This document shows positions 53,946 through 62,649 of a stretch of 64,000 nt of DNA, piece after piece. The DNA is taken from positions 62,001 through 126,000 of the forward strand of contig JBAZVN010000011.1 in assembly GCA_041660815.1 (NCBI GenBank), given 5' to 3'. This DNA comes from PALSA-1006 sp041660815. GTDB lineage: Bacteria > Pseudomonadota > Gammaproteobacteria > Burkholderiales > Gallionellaceae. The position numbers were made by a program, and so were the translations under genes. The notes under the pieces were generated by a model, which did no database searches, had not been told where the DNA came from, and worked only from the letters and a program-made list of their open reading frames with translations. How positions within the stretch are numbered: position 1 is the first letter of the stretch; each line of letters begins with the position of its first letter.

Positions 53946-55148
53946 TTAAAGCTCTACATGTAGGCGTCCAAATTTGCGCTTACCAACCTGGGCCACAATA
54001 ACCACGCCCGCTTTAATTTGCAGGGCCTTATCGCTCACTTTCACCCCGTCCAACTTCACTGCACCCGCATCAATCATCCGGTTGGCTTCCGAAGTACTTT
54101 CCACCAGCCCAACTTGCTTTAACAATTGCGCGATGCCAATTTGACCTGCTGAGCCGGTATTTACATTAATTTCAGGCATATCATCCGGCAATACGCCTTT
54201 CTGGAAGCGCGCTTCAAATTCTGCCAAAGCATCCTGTGCGGCTTTTCTGGAATGAAAACGCGCAACAATTTCCTGCGCCAGTAATACCTTGATATCGCGA
54301 GGATTTCTCCCCTGCAACACTTCATCATGCCACTGCGAAATGGTTTTTAGACTTTCAAAAGACAGCAGCTCAAGATAACGCCACATCAATTTATCTGAAA
54401 CAGACATCAACTTGCCGAACATATCTTGTGGGGTATCCGTAATACCGATGTAATTATCCAGCGACTTGGACATCTTGTTGATGCCATCTAAACCTTCAAG
54501 CAGCGGCATGGTAAGTACGCACTGACTAGGCTGCCCAAAATGCTTTTGCAGCTCGCGCCCCATCAGCAAATTAAATTTTTGATCGGTGCCGCCCAACTCT
54601 ATATCTGCTTTAAGTGCAACAGAGTCATACCCCTGCACGAGTGGATAAACGAATTCATGAATGGCAATCGGCTGATTACTTTTGTAACGCTTGGAAAAAT
54701 CATCGCGCTCCAGCATCTGCGCCACGGTATGAGTCGCCGCCAGTTTAATTAAATCGACCGCACTGAATTTGTCCATCCAACTGGAGTTAAACACAACCTC
54801 TGTTTTATCCGGATCGAGCACTTTGAAAACCTGATCCCGGTAGCTCTGTGCATTGGCGAGCACCTGCTCACGCGACAGAGGCGGACGGGTGGCGTTTTTT
54901 CCCGTAGGATCGCCGATCATGCCGGTAAAATCGCCAATCAGAAACAATGCGTGATGTCCCAAATCTTGCAGCTGACGCATTTTATTGAGCAGCACAGTAT
55001 GCCCCAAATGCAAATCCGGAGCCGTAGGATCAAAGCCAGCTTTAATCCGCAAGGGACGATTTTGGGCAAGTTTAGTTTTCAGTTCGGATTCAAGCAGCAA
55101 TTCATCTGCACCACGTTTGAAAATTTCCAATATATTTTCTTGAGTCAT
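53946..55148 (-). CDS. tyrS: Tyrosyl-tRNA synthetase
   Basis: TyrS charges tRNA-Tyr. The 400-residue class I enzyme has the HIGH-type motif HLGH near 47-50, the GDFTGMIGDPTGK segment, KMSKS near 228-232, and a C-terminal S4 RNA-binding domain (about 335-400). The absence of the longer GDFT spacing seen in TyrRS-1 makes it the TyrRS-2 (TyrZ-like) class. It is divergent from the M23 peptidase and convergent with bepA. Confidence 0.97.
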   Translation of the reverse strand: MTQENILEIFKRGADELLLESELKTKLAQNRPLRIKAGFDPTAPDLHLGHTVLLNKMRQLQDLGHHALFLIGDFTGMIGDPTGKNATRPPLSREQVLANAQSYRDQVFKVLDPDKTEVVFNSSWMDKFSAVDLIKLAATHTVAQMLERDDFSKRYKSNQPIAIHEFVYPLVQGYDSVALKADIELGGTDQKFNLLMGRELQKHFGQPSQCVLTMPLLEGLDGINKMSKSLDNYIGITDTPQDMFGKLMSVSDKLMWRYLELLSFESLKTISQWHDEVLQGRNPRDIKVLLAQEIVARFHSRKAAQDALAEFEARFQKGVLPDDMPEINVNTGSAGQIGIAQLLKQVGLVESTSEANRMIDAGAVKLDGVKVSDKALQIKAGVVIVAQVGKRKFGRLHVEL

Positions 55149-55326
55149 TGTTTACACCTAATTCTAGTAAATCTAAATAATGGGTTACACCGAGAGCGTC
55201 ACAAAGTCAGCTGAATAACGTATCGAAATTAAATCACCCCGGCAACCGCTCATCCGCAATTAACAGACGCTAAGCATTTTTTTCAGCACCGTTTATGCAA
55301 AATCCTAAGTAATTCCCCAACGGATT

Positions 55327-55354
55327 TTGAGGAAATGCCTATTTCTGGTAAAGT
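55327..55354 (+). promoter_or_regulatory. Candidate sigma-70 promoter of the M23 peptidase-anmK unit
   Basis: TTGAGG (55327-55332) and TAAAGT (55349-55354) are 16 bp apart, about 75 bp upstream of the ATG at 55429. A CGAAC-AGAA-GTTCG inverted repeat (55369-55382) lies just after it. Confidence 0.45.
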
Positions 55355-55428
55355 AGGGGCAATCTCAACGAACAGAAGTTCGATTAATTAATATATCTAA
55401 GCAATATATTACAGCCTCGGGGGCGCGA

Positions 55429-56727
55429 ATGTTACCGCAAAACACTCTATTACAAGCACACAAAATGAAGCTGCGCTGGTTTGTCACCTTATCCACGGTG
55501 CCATTATTGGGTGTTGTAACTGCCTTCGGCATTATGCCGCAATCCACCTTTAACTCCACTCAACAAGCCACTATCGTTGAGCAAATCACCCTCTCCATTC
55601 CTGACGAAAATACTCCAAACAATGCCGTTTTTTGGCGCAATGAGCGTATCCAGCGCGGCGACACCATCACTGAATTATTACGTCGTCTAAACGTAGAAGA
55701 CGCAGATGCGACACATTACTTGCTGAAAGATCACGCTGCTGAAACATTACGCCAGCTTTCGGTGGGAAAAGAAGTTCAATCAGAAATTGCCGCTGATGGC
55801 AGCTTGCTGGCGTTGCGTTTTTTAAACAATGCGGGCAACCAAATTGTGATTGAAAAAACAGGGGGGAGTTTTACTACCAAATCCCTACCGGCAGAGCTAG
55901 AAACGCGTACCTTTATTCGCACGGGTGAAATTCAAACCACTTTATTTGCAGCAACAGATGCTGCTGAACTGTCTGATCCCGTAGCCAATCAAATGGCGGA
56001 TATTTTTGGCGGAGACATTGATTTTCATCGGGATTTACGCAAGGGTGACAAATTCACCGTGGTCTATGAAATGACCTATAGCAACGGTGAGGCAGTTCGT
56101 TCCGGGCGTATTCTAGCTGCCGAATTCATCAATCAAGGACATGCATACCGCGCCATGTATTACCAAACCAGTAAAACTTCGGGCGATTATTACACCCCGG
56201 AAGGCAAAAGCGTGCACAAGGCTTTTCTACGCTCTCCCATTGAATTTTCACGAATTAGCTCAGGATTTACCACCTCCCGTTTCCATCCGGTACTCAACAA
56301 GTGGCGCGCGCACAAAGGCGTGGATTACGCAGCGCCAATTGGCACCAATGTTAAAGTAACCGCTGGCGGCACTGTTGCGTTAGTTGGCAAGCAAAACGGC
56401 TATGGAAACGTGGTTATGGTCAATCACCCCGGACGTTACACAACAGTGTATGGCCACTTATCGCGCTTTGCCCCCGGCTTGTATCGCGGAAAAAAGGTAA
56501 CTCAAGGAGAAGTTATTGGGCACGTTGGCATGACCGGTCTGGCATCAGGTCCTCATCTGCATTACGAATTTAAAATCGACGGCACGCAACGCGATCCATT
56601 ACGGGTTGCCATGCCGGATGCATCGCCGATCAGTGCGGCACAAAAAACTGCCTTTCTGGAAAGCACGCGCGAACTCAATGAGCGTCTGTCCATGTTACGC
56701 AACACTCGCCTGGCCAAGCTGGATTAA
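55429..56727 (+). CDS. Peptidoglycan M23 endopeptidase (MepM-like)
   Basis: The 432-residue protein has an N-terminal signal or anchor helix (about 16-38) and an OapA/LysM-like region (GDTITELLRRLNVED near 82). A mixed domain follows, and then a C-terminal peptidase M23 domain (about 285-400) with zinc ligands in HKGVDYAAP and HLHYEF. It should cleave peptide cross-links to let the wall expand. It is ten bases upstream of anmK, so cutting and recycling are coupled. An ATG at 55465 is an alternative start. Confidence 0.92.
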   Translation: MLPQNTLLQAHKMKLRWFVTLSTVPLLGVVTAFGIMPQSTFNSTQQATIVEQITLSIPDENTPNNAVFWRNERIQRGDTITELLRRLNVEDADATHYLLKDHAAETLRQLSVGKEVQSEIAADGSLLALRFLNNAGNQIVIEKTGGSFTTKSLPAELETRTFIRTGEIQTTLFAATDAAELSDPVANQMADIFGGDIDFHRDLRKGDKFTVVYEMTYSNGEAVRSGRILAAEFINQGHAYRAMYYQTSKTSGDYYTPEGKSVHKAFLRSPIEFSRISSGFTTSRFHPVLNKWRAHKGVDYAAPIGTNVKVTAGGTVALVGKQNGYGNVVMVNHPGRYTTVYGHLSRFAPGLYRGKKVTQGEVIGHVGMTGLASGPHLHYEFKIDGTQRDPLRVAMPDASPISAAQKTAFLESTRELNERLSMLRNTRLAKLD

Positions 56728-56736
56728 TTTCAATCG

Positions 56737-57834
56737 GTGAACTCATTGTCGCTTTATATCGGTGTCATGTCCGGCACCAGCTTGGACGGCATCGATGTCG
56801 CTTTGGTGGATTTCTCCGCCGGACAAAATCAAGTTATCGCAACTCGTTTTCAAGCCTATCCACAAGACCTCAAAGACACACTATTAACCCTGCATCACCC
56901 GACTGTTAACGAACTCCACCTGGCGCAGCTTATCTCCAACCAATTGGCTCGTGACTATGCTGCAGCAACCTTGGCCTTGCTGGAAACTGCCAATATCTCT
57001 GCCCGAAAAATTCGTGCCATCGGCTGTCACGGACAAACCATCCGGCATCGCCCTGAGCTGGGTTACACCATACAACTGGGGAATGCCGCGCTACTTGCTG
57101 AACTAACCAAAATCAATGTGGTTAGCGACTTTCGTAGCCGCGATATTGCGGCAAAAGGACAAGGTGCGCCGCTAGTGCCAGCTTTCCATGACCGGGTACT
57201 GCGGCATCCCGACATCCATCGCGTAATAGTCAATATCGGCGGTATTAGCAATTTGACCAATTTACCTCCCGGACAAACCACCATAGGCTTCGACTGCGGG
57301 CCGGGCAATTTGCTGATGGATGCATGGATACATAAACACCAAGACTGTGCTTACGATAAAAATGGCGCGTGGGCGGCCACCGGCAAGATTCTTCCTTCTC
57401 TGCTGCAAGAATTATTAAACGAACCCTACTTCACCGCTCCTCCCCCCAAAAGTAGCGGTCGAGATTTATTTAACTTACCTTGGATTGAAGAGAAATTGCG
57501 CGGAAATGAATCACCGGAGGATGTTCAAGCGACTTTATTGGCGATGACCGTGTTTGGAATCGCAGATTCAGTGCAACGCTTTTGCACTGGTGCACAAGAA
57601 ATATATTTATGCGGTGGCGGCGCGCGCAACGCAACTATTGTCAAAGAACTAACTAAATTGCTACCCCACTCAACAATACAACCAACTGATTATATTGGAA
57701 TTAATGCAGACTGGCTGGAAGCGATTGCATTTGCCTGGCTGGCGCAGCAATGCATTGAAGGAAACAGCGCCAACCTACCCGAGGCCACGGGTGCAAGCCA
57801 CCCCTGCATTCTGGGTGCGATATATCAGGCGTAG
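56737..57834 (+). CDS. anmK: Anhydro-N-acetylmuramic acid kinase
   Basis: AnmK phosphorylates and opens 1,6-anhydro-MurNAc to MurNAc-6-P in wall recycling. The 365-residue ASKHA-fold protein begins with a GTG codon (no ATG fits) and has MSGTSLDGIDVALVDF, HGQTIRHRP, GGISNLTNL, and ELYLCGGG-type EIYLCGGGARNA. It directly follows the M23 peptidase gene. A 12-bp inverted repeat lies just beyond it before the convergent erpA. Confidence 0.96.
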   Translation: MNSLSLYIGVMSGTSLDGIDVALVDFSAGQNQVIATRFQAYPQDLKDTLLTLHHPTVNELHLAQLISNQLARDYAAATLALLETANISARKIRAIGCHGQTIRHRPELGYTIQLGNAALLAELTKINVVSDFRSRDIAAKGQGAPLVPAFHDRVLRHPDIHRVIVNIGGISNLTNLPPGQTTIGFDCGPGNLLMDAWIHKHQDCAYDKNGAWAATGKILPSLLQELLNEPYFTAPPPKSSGRDLFNLPWIEEKLRGNESPEDVQATLLAMTVFGIADSVQRFCTGAQEIYLCGGGARNATIVKELTKLLPHSTIQPTDYIGINADWLEAIAFAWLAQQCIEGNSANLPEATGASHPCILGAIYQA

Positions 57835-57860
57835 CACAATAACCCGCGCCAGACGGACTC

Positions 57861-57891
57861 AAATCAATGCAGGTTAATTCTGCATTGATTT
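57861..57891. terminator. 12-bp inverted repeat between convergent anmK and erpA
   Basis: AAATCAATGCAG and CTGCATTGATTT are perfect inverted copies around GTTAATT. The stem is AT-rich and no long U-run follows, but its location between converging stops (57834 and 57908) suggests a shared bidirectional terminator. Confidence 0.5.
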
Positions 57892-57907
57892 GCATTTGAA
57901 CGTCTTA

Positions 57908-58273
57908 TTAAACCGAGAACGAAGAACCGCAGCCACACGTCGTAGTGGCATTGGGATTTTTGATGACGAATTGAGCGCCTTCCAAACCTTCCTGATAATC
58001 AATCTCAGCGCCCGATAAATATTGAAAACTCATCGGATCAATTAACAACTGCACACCGTTTTTATTCAAAACGGTATCGTCATCGTTCGTCACCTCATCA
58101 AAAGTGAAGCCGTATTGAAAGCCCGAGCAACCGCCTCCGCTAACAAACACGCGCAGCTTAAGATCGGCATTACCTTCTTCTTCGATTAATTGCTTTACTT
58201 TGTTAGCCGCATTATCGGTAAACAAGAGTACATCCGGCATTTCTGCTACCGCTACCTCAACAACTGCATTCAT
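57908..58273 (-). CDS. erpA: Iron-sulfur cluster insertion protein ErpA
   Basis: This A-type carrier delivers [4Fe-4S]/[2Fe-2S] clusters. AAGGAGAT before the ATG at 58273 decides the start (121 residues), against a longer frame to 58309 that overlaps the bactofilin. The three cysteine ligands are in GGGCSGFQYGF and the C-terminal TTCGCGSSF. An essential target in many bacteria is the IspG/H pathway. It is 16 bp after the bactofilin gene. Confidence 0.96.
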   Translation of the reverse strand: MNAVVEVAVAEMPDVLLFTDNAANKVKQLIEEEGNADLKLRVFVSGGGCSGFQYGFTFDEVTNDDDTVLNKNGVQLLIDPMSFQYLSGAEIDYQEGLEGAQFVIKNPNATTTCGCGSSFSV

Positions 58274-58289
58274 AACTATCTCCTTAAAT

Positions 58290-58703
58290 TCATTTAGACT
58301 CTGTGCCATTCAGCTTTAATTTTACTACTTTATCGGAAACTTCCGCCAAGTGGATCAACCTACCTTCAACAATGGCTCCCAATTGAATCTCAAGTGCTTT
58401 GTAATGCACGTCGCCGGTGAGCTTGGCCTTACTTTGCAACTCCAAATATTCAGCCGCATGTACCGGACCAGTTACCAGGCCATTTACCACCAAGTGAGTT
58501 ACGTTTATCTCTCCATCCACCCGAGAGTGCTCACTCAACACCAGCGTACTGGGTTTGCCTGGATTGGCAATCACATTACCGGTGATTTCACCGTCTACGC
58601 GCAATCCGCCACTAAAGCGTACATCACCTTCAATTTTCGTTCCCGCACCGATTAAAGAATCTATTCTATTCTGGGGCTTACTTTGTTTTTTTGAAAACAC
58701 CAT
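58290..58703 (-). CDS. Bactofilin
   Basis: The 137-residue protein is a single bactofilin beta-helix domain (about 15-120), with the characteristic GAGTKIEGDVRFSGGLRVDGEITGNV start and repeated V-x-G-x-V turns. Bactofilins polymerise without nucleotide and scaffold peptidoglycan enzymes. No membrane helix is seen. It lies between erpA and the DUF6776-type gene; such neighbours with M23 peptidases occur elsewhere in the window (55429). Confidence 0.94.
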   Translation of the reverse strand: MVFSKKQSKPQNRIDSLIGAGTKIEGDVRFSGGLRVDGEITGNVIANPGKPSTLVLSEHSRVDGEINVTHLVVNGLVTGPVHAAEYLELQSKAKLTGDVHYKALEIQLGAIVEGRLIHLAEVSDKVVKLKLNGTESK

Positions 58704-58711
58704 TCCGCTCC

Positions 58712-59458
58712 TTATGAAAGTTCGACTGCCTGCTTAATAATTGGTTCACGCACGCCCTTTTCAAAAACCCGCACCTGCACACTCTCAAGACGCACACCGG
58801 GGGGCAACTTAATGACGCGATCAATACGCTGGTAATACTTGAACCTCAACTGAAAATCCACATTTTCCAAGGCGCTTTCCTGGGGGAATTGTAACACCAC
58901 TTTTTTCCCTTCCTGCTCGCCGTGCACCAATAATTGCACTCGCCCGGAAAATTCTTTACCGCGTTGCAACACATTTTGCACCAACAACAAGCGACAGTGA
59001 TACTCATCCGGCAAAGCGTCAGCTTCCACTTTTAATCGATGAATACTCAAATCCGCATCTCGCCCCGCAGTTGCCGGCAGATTTTGAAAAAACGACAAGT
59101 CTTCCTTAATTCGGATATTTTCTTCGCTCAGAGCGATAACTTGCTTTGCGGTTTCCTGCATTACAGCATGATCGATCTGCGCCTGACGCTCGGTTGCAGA
59201 CAACAAACTGGATAATTTTGAGTTTTCCACCTCAAGCAGGACAACCTTATCGCGCAATTCACCCAATTCTTGCTCCGCAACACTACGATGAAAACCAGCC
59301 AATTCCAAACCGGTATCATAAGCCCACCAAACAAGCGCACCCGATGCCAAAACAAAGGGAAGTGTAATCGCCCAGCGCACATACCAAGGCACATGAGGGC
59401 GCACCGACAAATGTGGAGCCGAAATACCAAATTTGCGTTTTATTTTACGCAGAATCAT
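58712..59458 (-). CDS. Membrane coiled-coil protein (DUF6776-type)
   Basis: The 248-residue protein has a cytoplasmic N-terminus, one membrane helix near 28-48, a coiled coil (about 55-115) and a C-terminal beta-rich domain. The type is what I recall as DUF6776, conserved next to bactofilin in Betaproteobacteria. Function unknown; a bactofilin-recruiting membrane role is only inference. It overlaps none of its neighbours: bactofilin begins 8 bp after it and argC ends immediately before it. Confidence 0.85.
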   Translation of the reverse strand: MILRKIKRKFGISAPHLSVRPHVPWYVRWAITLPFVLASGALVWWAYDTGLELAGFHRSVAEQELGELRDKVVLLEVENSKLSSLLSATERQAQIDHAVMQETAKQVIALSEENIRIKEDLSFFQNLPATAGRDADLSIHRLKVEADALPDEYHCRLLLVQNVLQRGKEFSGRVQLLVHGEQEGKKVVLQFPQESALENVDFQLRFKYYQRIDRVIKLPPGVRLESVQVRVFEKGVREPIIKQAVELS

Positions 59459-60487
59459 TTAAGGTAACAGCGGAACAATATTCAAAGCCGTCGCCTCAGG
59501 GAAACCAAACATAATATTCAGATTTTGCACCGCCTGCCCTGCGGCCCCCTTAACTAAATTATCAATCACCGACAACACCACAACAGTGTTTCCGTCTTGC
59601 GGCCGATGCACTGCAATGCGGCAATGATTTGAACCGCGCACCGAACGTGTTTCAGGATGACTGCCTGCCGGCAATACATCCACAAATATCTCATCCTTAT
59701 AGCGTTGCTCAAAAATAGCCTGCAAATCCGCATCCGTTTTAATCTGGGCATACAGCGTGGCATGAATTCCCCTGATCATTGGCGTCAAATGGGGCACAAA
59801 AGTAAGTCCGACAGACTCATCTGAAGCGAGCGCAAGCCCTTGTTTAATTTCAGGTAAATGACGATGCCCCGCCACCCCATAGGCTTTAAAATTATCTGCC
59901 GCTTCCGCCAACAACGCGGGGATCTCCGCCTTGCGTCCGGCACCGGAAACGCCTGATTTCGCATCCGCGATCAAATGCCGGGGATCTATCAAGCCTGCTT
60001 GCAACAAAGGAATAAAGCCCAATTGCACTGCGGTGGGATAACACCCGGGATTGGCCACCAAGCGTGCTTGCTTAATTTTTTCCCGGTTCACTTCAGGTAA
60101 GCCATACACCGCCTCAGCGACTAAATCCGGGCACGCATGACTCATGCCATACCACTTCTCCCACTCGGCGACATCTTTAATGCGGAAGTCGGCAGCCAGA
60201 TCAATCAGCCTAACACCGGCCTCAAGCAAAGCCCGCGCTTGCTGCATCGCAATCCCATTGGGCGTGGCAAAGAACACCACGTCACAATCATCCAAACGGG
60301 CCACATCGGGATGCGAAAAGGACAGATTGACATAGCCGCGCAAGCTGGGAAACATCTGGCTCACCTGCGTTCCCGCGTCGGCGCGCGAAGTGATAGCAAC
60401 CAACTCAACGTGCGGATGCTGGGCCAACAGGCGCAGCAACTCCACTCCGGTATATCCCGTTCCGCCCACAATTCCGACTTTAATCAT
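59459..60487 (-). CDS. argC: N-acetyl-gamma-glutamyl-phosphate reductase
   Basis: ArgC reduces N-acetylglutamyl phosphate to the semialdehyde with NADPH. The start is at MIKVGIVGG (60487, GGAG ahead), 342 residues. The motifs are GGTGYTGVELLRLL for NADP, the catalytic cysteine in NPGCYPT, and the GVSGAGRK segment. It lies in the betaproteobacterial rplM-rpsI-argC order, separated from rpsI by a terminator. With argD, argF and argG elsewhere in the window it contributes to arginine synthesis. Confidence 0.97.
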   Translation of the reverse strand: MIKVGIVGGTGYTGVELLRLLAQHPHVELVAITSRADAGTQVSQMFPSLRGYVNLSFSHPDVARLDDCDVVFFATPNGIAMQQARALLEAGVRLIDLAADFRIKDVAEWEKWYGMSHACPDLVAEAVYGLPEVNREKIKQARLVANPGCYPTAVQLGFIPLLQAGLIDPRHLIADAKSGVSGAGRKAEIPALLAEAADNFKAYGVAGHRHLPEIKQGLALASDESVGLTFVPHLTPMIRGIHATLYAQIKTDADLQAIFEQRYKDEIFVDVLPAGSHPETRSVRGSNHCRIAVHRPQDGNTVVVLSVIDNLVKGAAGQAVQNLNIMFGFPEATALNIVPLLP

Positions 60488-60526
60488 TGCCCGCTCCCGC
60501 GCCAATATAGAGATGCAAATAATAAA

Positions 60527-60549
60527 TGAAAAAACCGCCCGAAGGCGGT
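60527..60549 (-). terminator. Rho-independent terminator after rpsI
   Basis: On the minus strand ACCGCC and GGCGGT form a 6-bp stem with a TTCG tetraloop and a trailing TTTTTTC, 23 bp beyond the rpsI stop. Confidence 0.85.
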
Positions 60550-60571
60550 CTTTCCAGCAATTCCAAACAGC

Positions 60572-60964
60572 TTAACGCTTGGAGAATTGTTTACGGCGAC
60601 GCGCCTTGCGCAGACCGACTTTTTTACGCTCAACTTCGCGTGCATCGCGAGTAACCAAACCGGCTTTACTCAAGGTTGGCTTCAACGCCGCATCATAATC
60701 AATCAAGGCACGAGTGATACCGTGACGTACCGCACCAGCTTGGCCAGACTCACCACCACCGGACACGTTTACCATGATGTCAAACTTGCCCATCATCTCG
60801 GTCAATTCCAGCGGCTGACGCACGACCATACGGCCTGTTTCACGAGAAAAGAATACGTCGATCGGTTTGTCGTTAACCGTGATTTCGCCTTTACCAGGCT
60901 TAATGAAAACGCGGGCTACCGCACTTTTGCGACGGCCAGTGCCGTAGTTATAAGTCACGCTCAT
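60572..60964 (-). CDS. rpsI: 30S ribosomal protein S9
   Basis: S9 contacts the P-site tRNA through its C-terminal tail. The 130-residue protein has the classical GTGRRKSAVARVF start region, GGGESGQAGAVRHGI and the basic C-terminus KARRRKQFSKR. It follows rplM by two bases, and the pair is driven by the promoter at 61451-61480. Confidence 0.98.
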   Translation of the reverse strand: MSVTYNYGTGRRKSAVARVFIKPGKGEITVNDKPIDVFFSRETGRMVVRQPLELTEMMGKFDIMVNVSGGGESGQAGAVRHGITRALIDYDAALKPTLSKAGLVTRDAREVERKKVGLRKARRRKQFSKR

Positions 60965-60966
60965 GA

Positions 60967-61404
60967 TTACGCCTTTAATAGATCAATGGGTTTAGGTTGT
61001 TGCGCGGCATGCGGATGGGTAGCGCCGGAATAAACTTTGAGCTTGCTCAACATCGCATAACCCAGCGGTCCTTTCGGCAACATGCCACGCACAGCCTTTT
61101 GCAACACGCGCTGAGGATGGCGCTGTTGTAGCTTGGTAAAGTTAGTCTCGTACAAACCGCCCGGATAGGTGGTGTGACGATAGTACATCTTGTCTTGCGC
61201 CTTGTTGCCTGTTACGCGCAACTTTTCAGCGTTAACCACGACAACAAAGTCACCGGTATCAACGTGTGGCGTATAGATAGCTTTATGCTTACCACGCAAA
61301 CGCGCAGCAATTTGGCTAGCCAGGCGGCCGAGAATTTGATTGGAAGCATCCACCAGAAGCCAGTCGTGCTGAACTTCATGTTGCTTAGCGGAAAATGTTT
61401 TCAT
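60967..61404 (-). CDS. rplM: 50S ribosomal protein L13
   Basis: L13 binds 23S rRNA early in large-subunit assembly. Starting at MKTFSAKQHEVQHDWLLVDA (61404, AGGAAA ahead) it has 145 residues; the frame to 61473 would cross the promoter. The conserved segments are HKAIYTPHVDTGDFVVVVNAEK and RGMLPKGPLG. It is first in rplM-rpsI. Confidence 0.98.
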   Translation of the reverse strand: MKTFSAKQHEVQHDWLLVDASNQILGRLASQIAARLRGKHKAIYTPHVDTGDFVVVVNAEKLRVTGNKAQDKMYYRHTTYPGGLYETNFTKLQQRHPQRVLQKAVRGMLPKGPLGYAMLSKLKVYSGATHPHAAQQPKPIDLLKA

Positions 61405-61450
61405 GGCATTTCCTATTACAAAAAAGGTTATCGAACTTCGAAGGGCGCGG

Positions 61451-61480
61451 ATTGTATTCGAGACAATAAGCACCTGTCAA
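61451..61480 (-). promoter_or_regulatory. Sigma-70 promoter of rplM-rpsI
   Basis: On the minus strand TTGACA (61480-61475) and TACAAT (61456-61451) are 18 bp apart, about 47 bp upstream of the rplM ATG; the -35 is perfect. Confidence 0.8.
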
Positions 61481-61798
61481 ATATCTCTGCATAATATTTT
61501 AAACCAGATCGCCTCCATCTCTTCTCAAGCGCCCCCATTCAATCTATTTTCAATCCGTTAAATGAAAATATGCAAATATAATCATATGGTTGCAATAATC
61601 CTCTCGCTTCTAAAAACCTCTACTGATATTTAAGTAGAACGCTCGGCGCGAAAATCACCTAATCTCCTCCCCATAAAAATTGCTCAAGAGTTTCAGGTGA
61701 AAAAATTTTCTAGGTTAAAATCCCAAAGAGAAATCTAGGCTCGCAACAGATTAAGAGAATCCAATTTTTCAATATTTAACATTAAAATGGGACATTAC
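61481..61798. other. Intergenic region between divergent rplM and the OsmC-like gene
   Basis: About 320 bp of AT-rich sequence without a credible gene. The part near 61695-61725 (TTTCAG ... TTAAAAT) could hold a weak promoter for the plus-strand gene. No repeat or RNA structure was recognised. Confidence 0.5.
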
Positions 61799-62221
61799 AT
61801 GAAAGCACGCATCAAGTGGGTTGAACAAGTTTCTTTTTTAGGCGAATCAGAAAGCGGCCATGCGGTATTAATGGATGGTGCTGCGGAAGGTGGTGGTCGA
61901 AATTTAGGTCCGCGCCCAATGGAGTTGGTCTTGCTGGGTACCGGCGGCTGCACCACTTATGATGTGATCCATATTCTCAAAAAAAGCCGCCAACAAGTAC
62001 AAGATTGTGTTGTTGAAATCGAGGCAGAGCGCGCCAATGAAGATCCCAAAATCTTCACCAAAATTCATTTTCACTTTATTGTGACCGGACAAGATTTAAA
62101 AGTTGAGCACGTTGAGCGCGCCATTAAATTGTCTGCAGAAAAATATTGCTCTGCTTCCATTATGCTGGGCAAGACTGCAAATATTACCCATGACTTTGAA
62201 ATAATACAGACTCCGCAATAA
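61799..62221 (+). CDS. OsmC family protein (YhfA-like)
   Basis: The 140-residue protein has the OsmC/Ohr fold with two redox cysteines in GGCTTYDVIHIL and EKYCSASIMLG. The pattern is closer to the YhfA subgroup than to Ohr, so peroxidase activity on organic hydroperoxides is possible but not certain. The GGGACATTAC before the ATG at 61799 supports this start; an in-frame ATG at 61787 is the alternative. It stands alone, 179 bp upstream of the sigma-28-driven small gene. Confidence 0.88.
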   Translation: MKARIKWVEQVSFLGESESGHAVLMDGAAEGGGRNLGPRPMELVLLGTGGCTTYDVIHILKKSRQQVQDCVVEIEAERANEDPKIFTKIHFHFIVTGQDLKVEHVERAIKLSAEKYCSASIMLGKTANITHDFEIIQTPQ

Positions 62222-62311
62222 GATAGAGAGGTCATGGAAAATCATAATTACATAATTTAAAACAGTTATTTTTTCGCGGCGCATTTGAAAATAAAATTTT
62301 ATTAATTGCCC

Positions 62312-62338
62312 TAAAGTTCACCTAAAGTTTGCCGATAG
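62312..62338 (+). promoter_or_regulatory. Sigma-28 (FliA) flagellar promoter
   Basis: TAAAGTTC, an 11-bp spacer and GCCGATAG match the consensus TAAAGTTT-N11-GCCGATAA at 14 of 16 positions. It lies about 63 bp upstream of the ATG of the small gene before flaG and indicates expression with late flagellar genes. Confidence 0.85.
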
Positions 62339-62400
62339 CTAAGTCACCAACCATTGTTATGTTGGGATCCATTCCTAAATTTATTGCGAAAGGCTACATC

Positions 62401-62607
62401 ATGGAAATTAGCTCAGCGGCTTCAAGCGTCAGAAATACCCCTCCCGTGCAACCACAGACTCCACCTGTGCGCGCCAAAGAGGTAGAAAACGACAAAGACA
62501 AAGACGACAGTGCATCCAAGCTTGCAGCGGCCACACAAGCAGCGCAGCGCCCAACCGTTAATACCAGTGGCCAAGTTGTCGGAAGTATCGTCAACACTCA
62601 AGCTTAA
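62401..62607 (+). CDS. Small hypothetical protein of the flaG unit
   Basis: The 68-residue protein starts at MEISSAASSVRN (62401, AAAGGCT ahead). It has a Pro/Val-rich N-terminal part, a charged stretch ENDKDKDD, and the ending TSGQVVGSIVNTQA, a tail I vaguely recall in other short betaproteobacterial proteins. There is no signal peptide or membrane helix. It lies 62 bp downstream of the sigma-28 promoter and 42 bp upstream of flaG, so a flagellar or motility role is inferred. A longer in-frame start at 62329 overlaps the promoter and is rejected. Confidence 0.7.
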   Translation: MEISSAASSVRNTPPVQPQTPPVRAKEVENDKDKDDSASKLAAATQAAQRPTVNTSGQVVGSIVNTQA

Positions 62608-62649
62608 TATTTATGTCTGGCATTGCCAGACAAGTAAGAGAGGTTAGGT

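Noticed and set aside
55369..55382. CGAAC-AGAA-GTTCG as a second LexA site
   Set aside because: About one GAAC-N4-GTTC match is expected by chance in 64 kb and the M23 peptidase is not an SOS gene; kept only as a remark.
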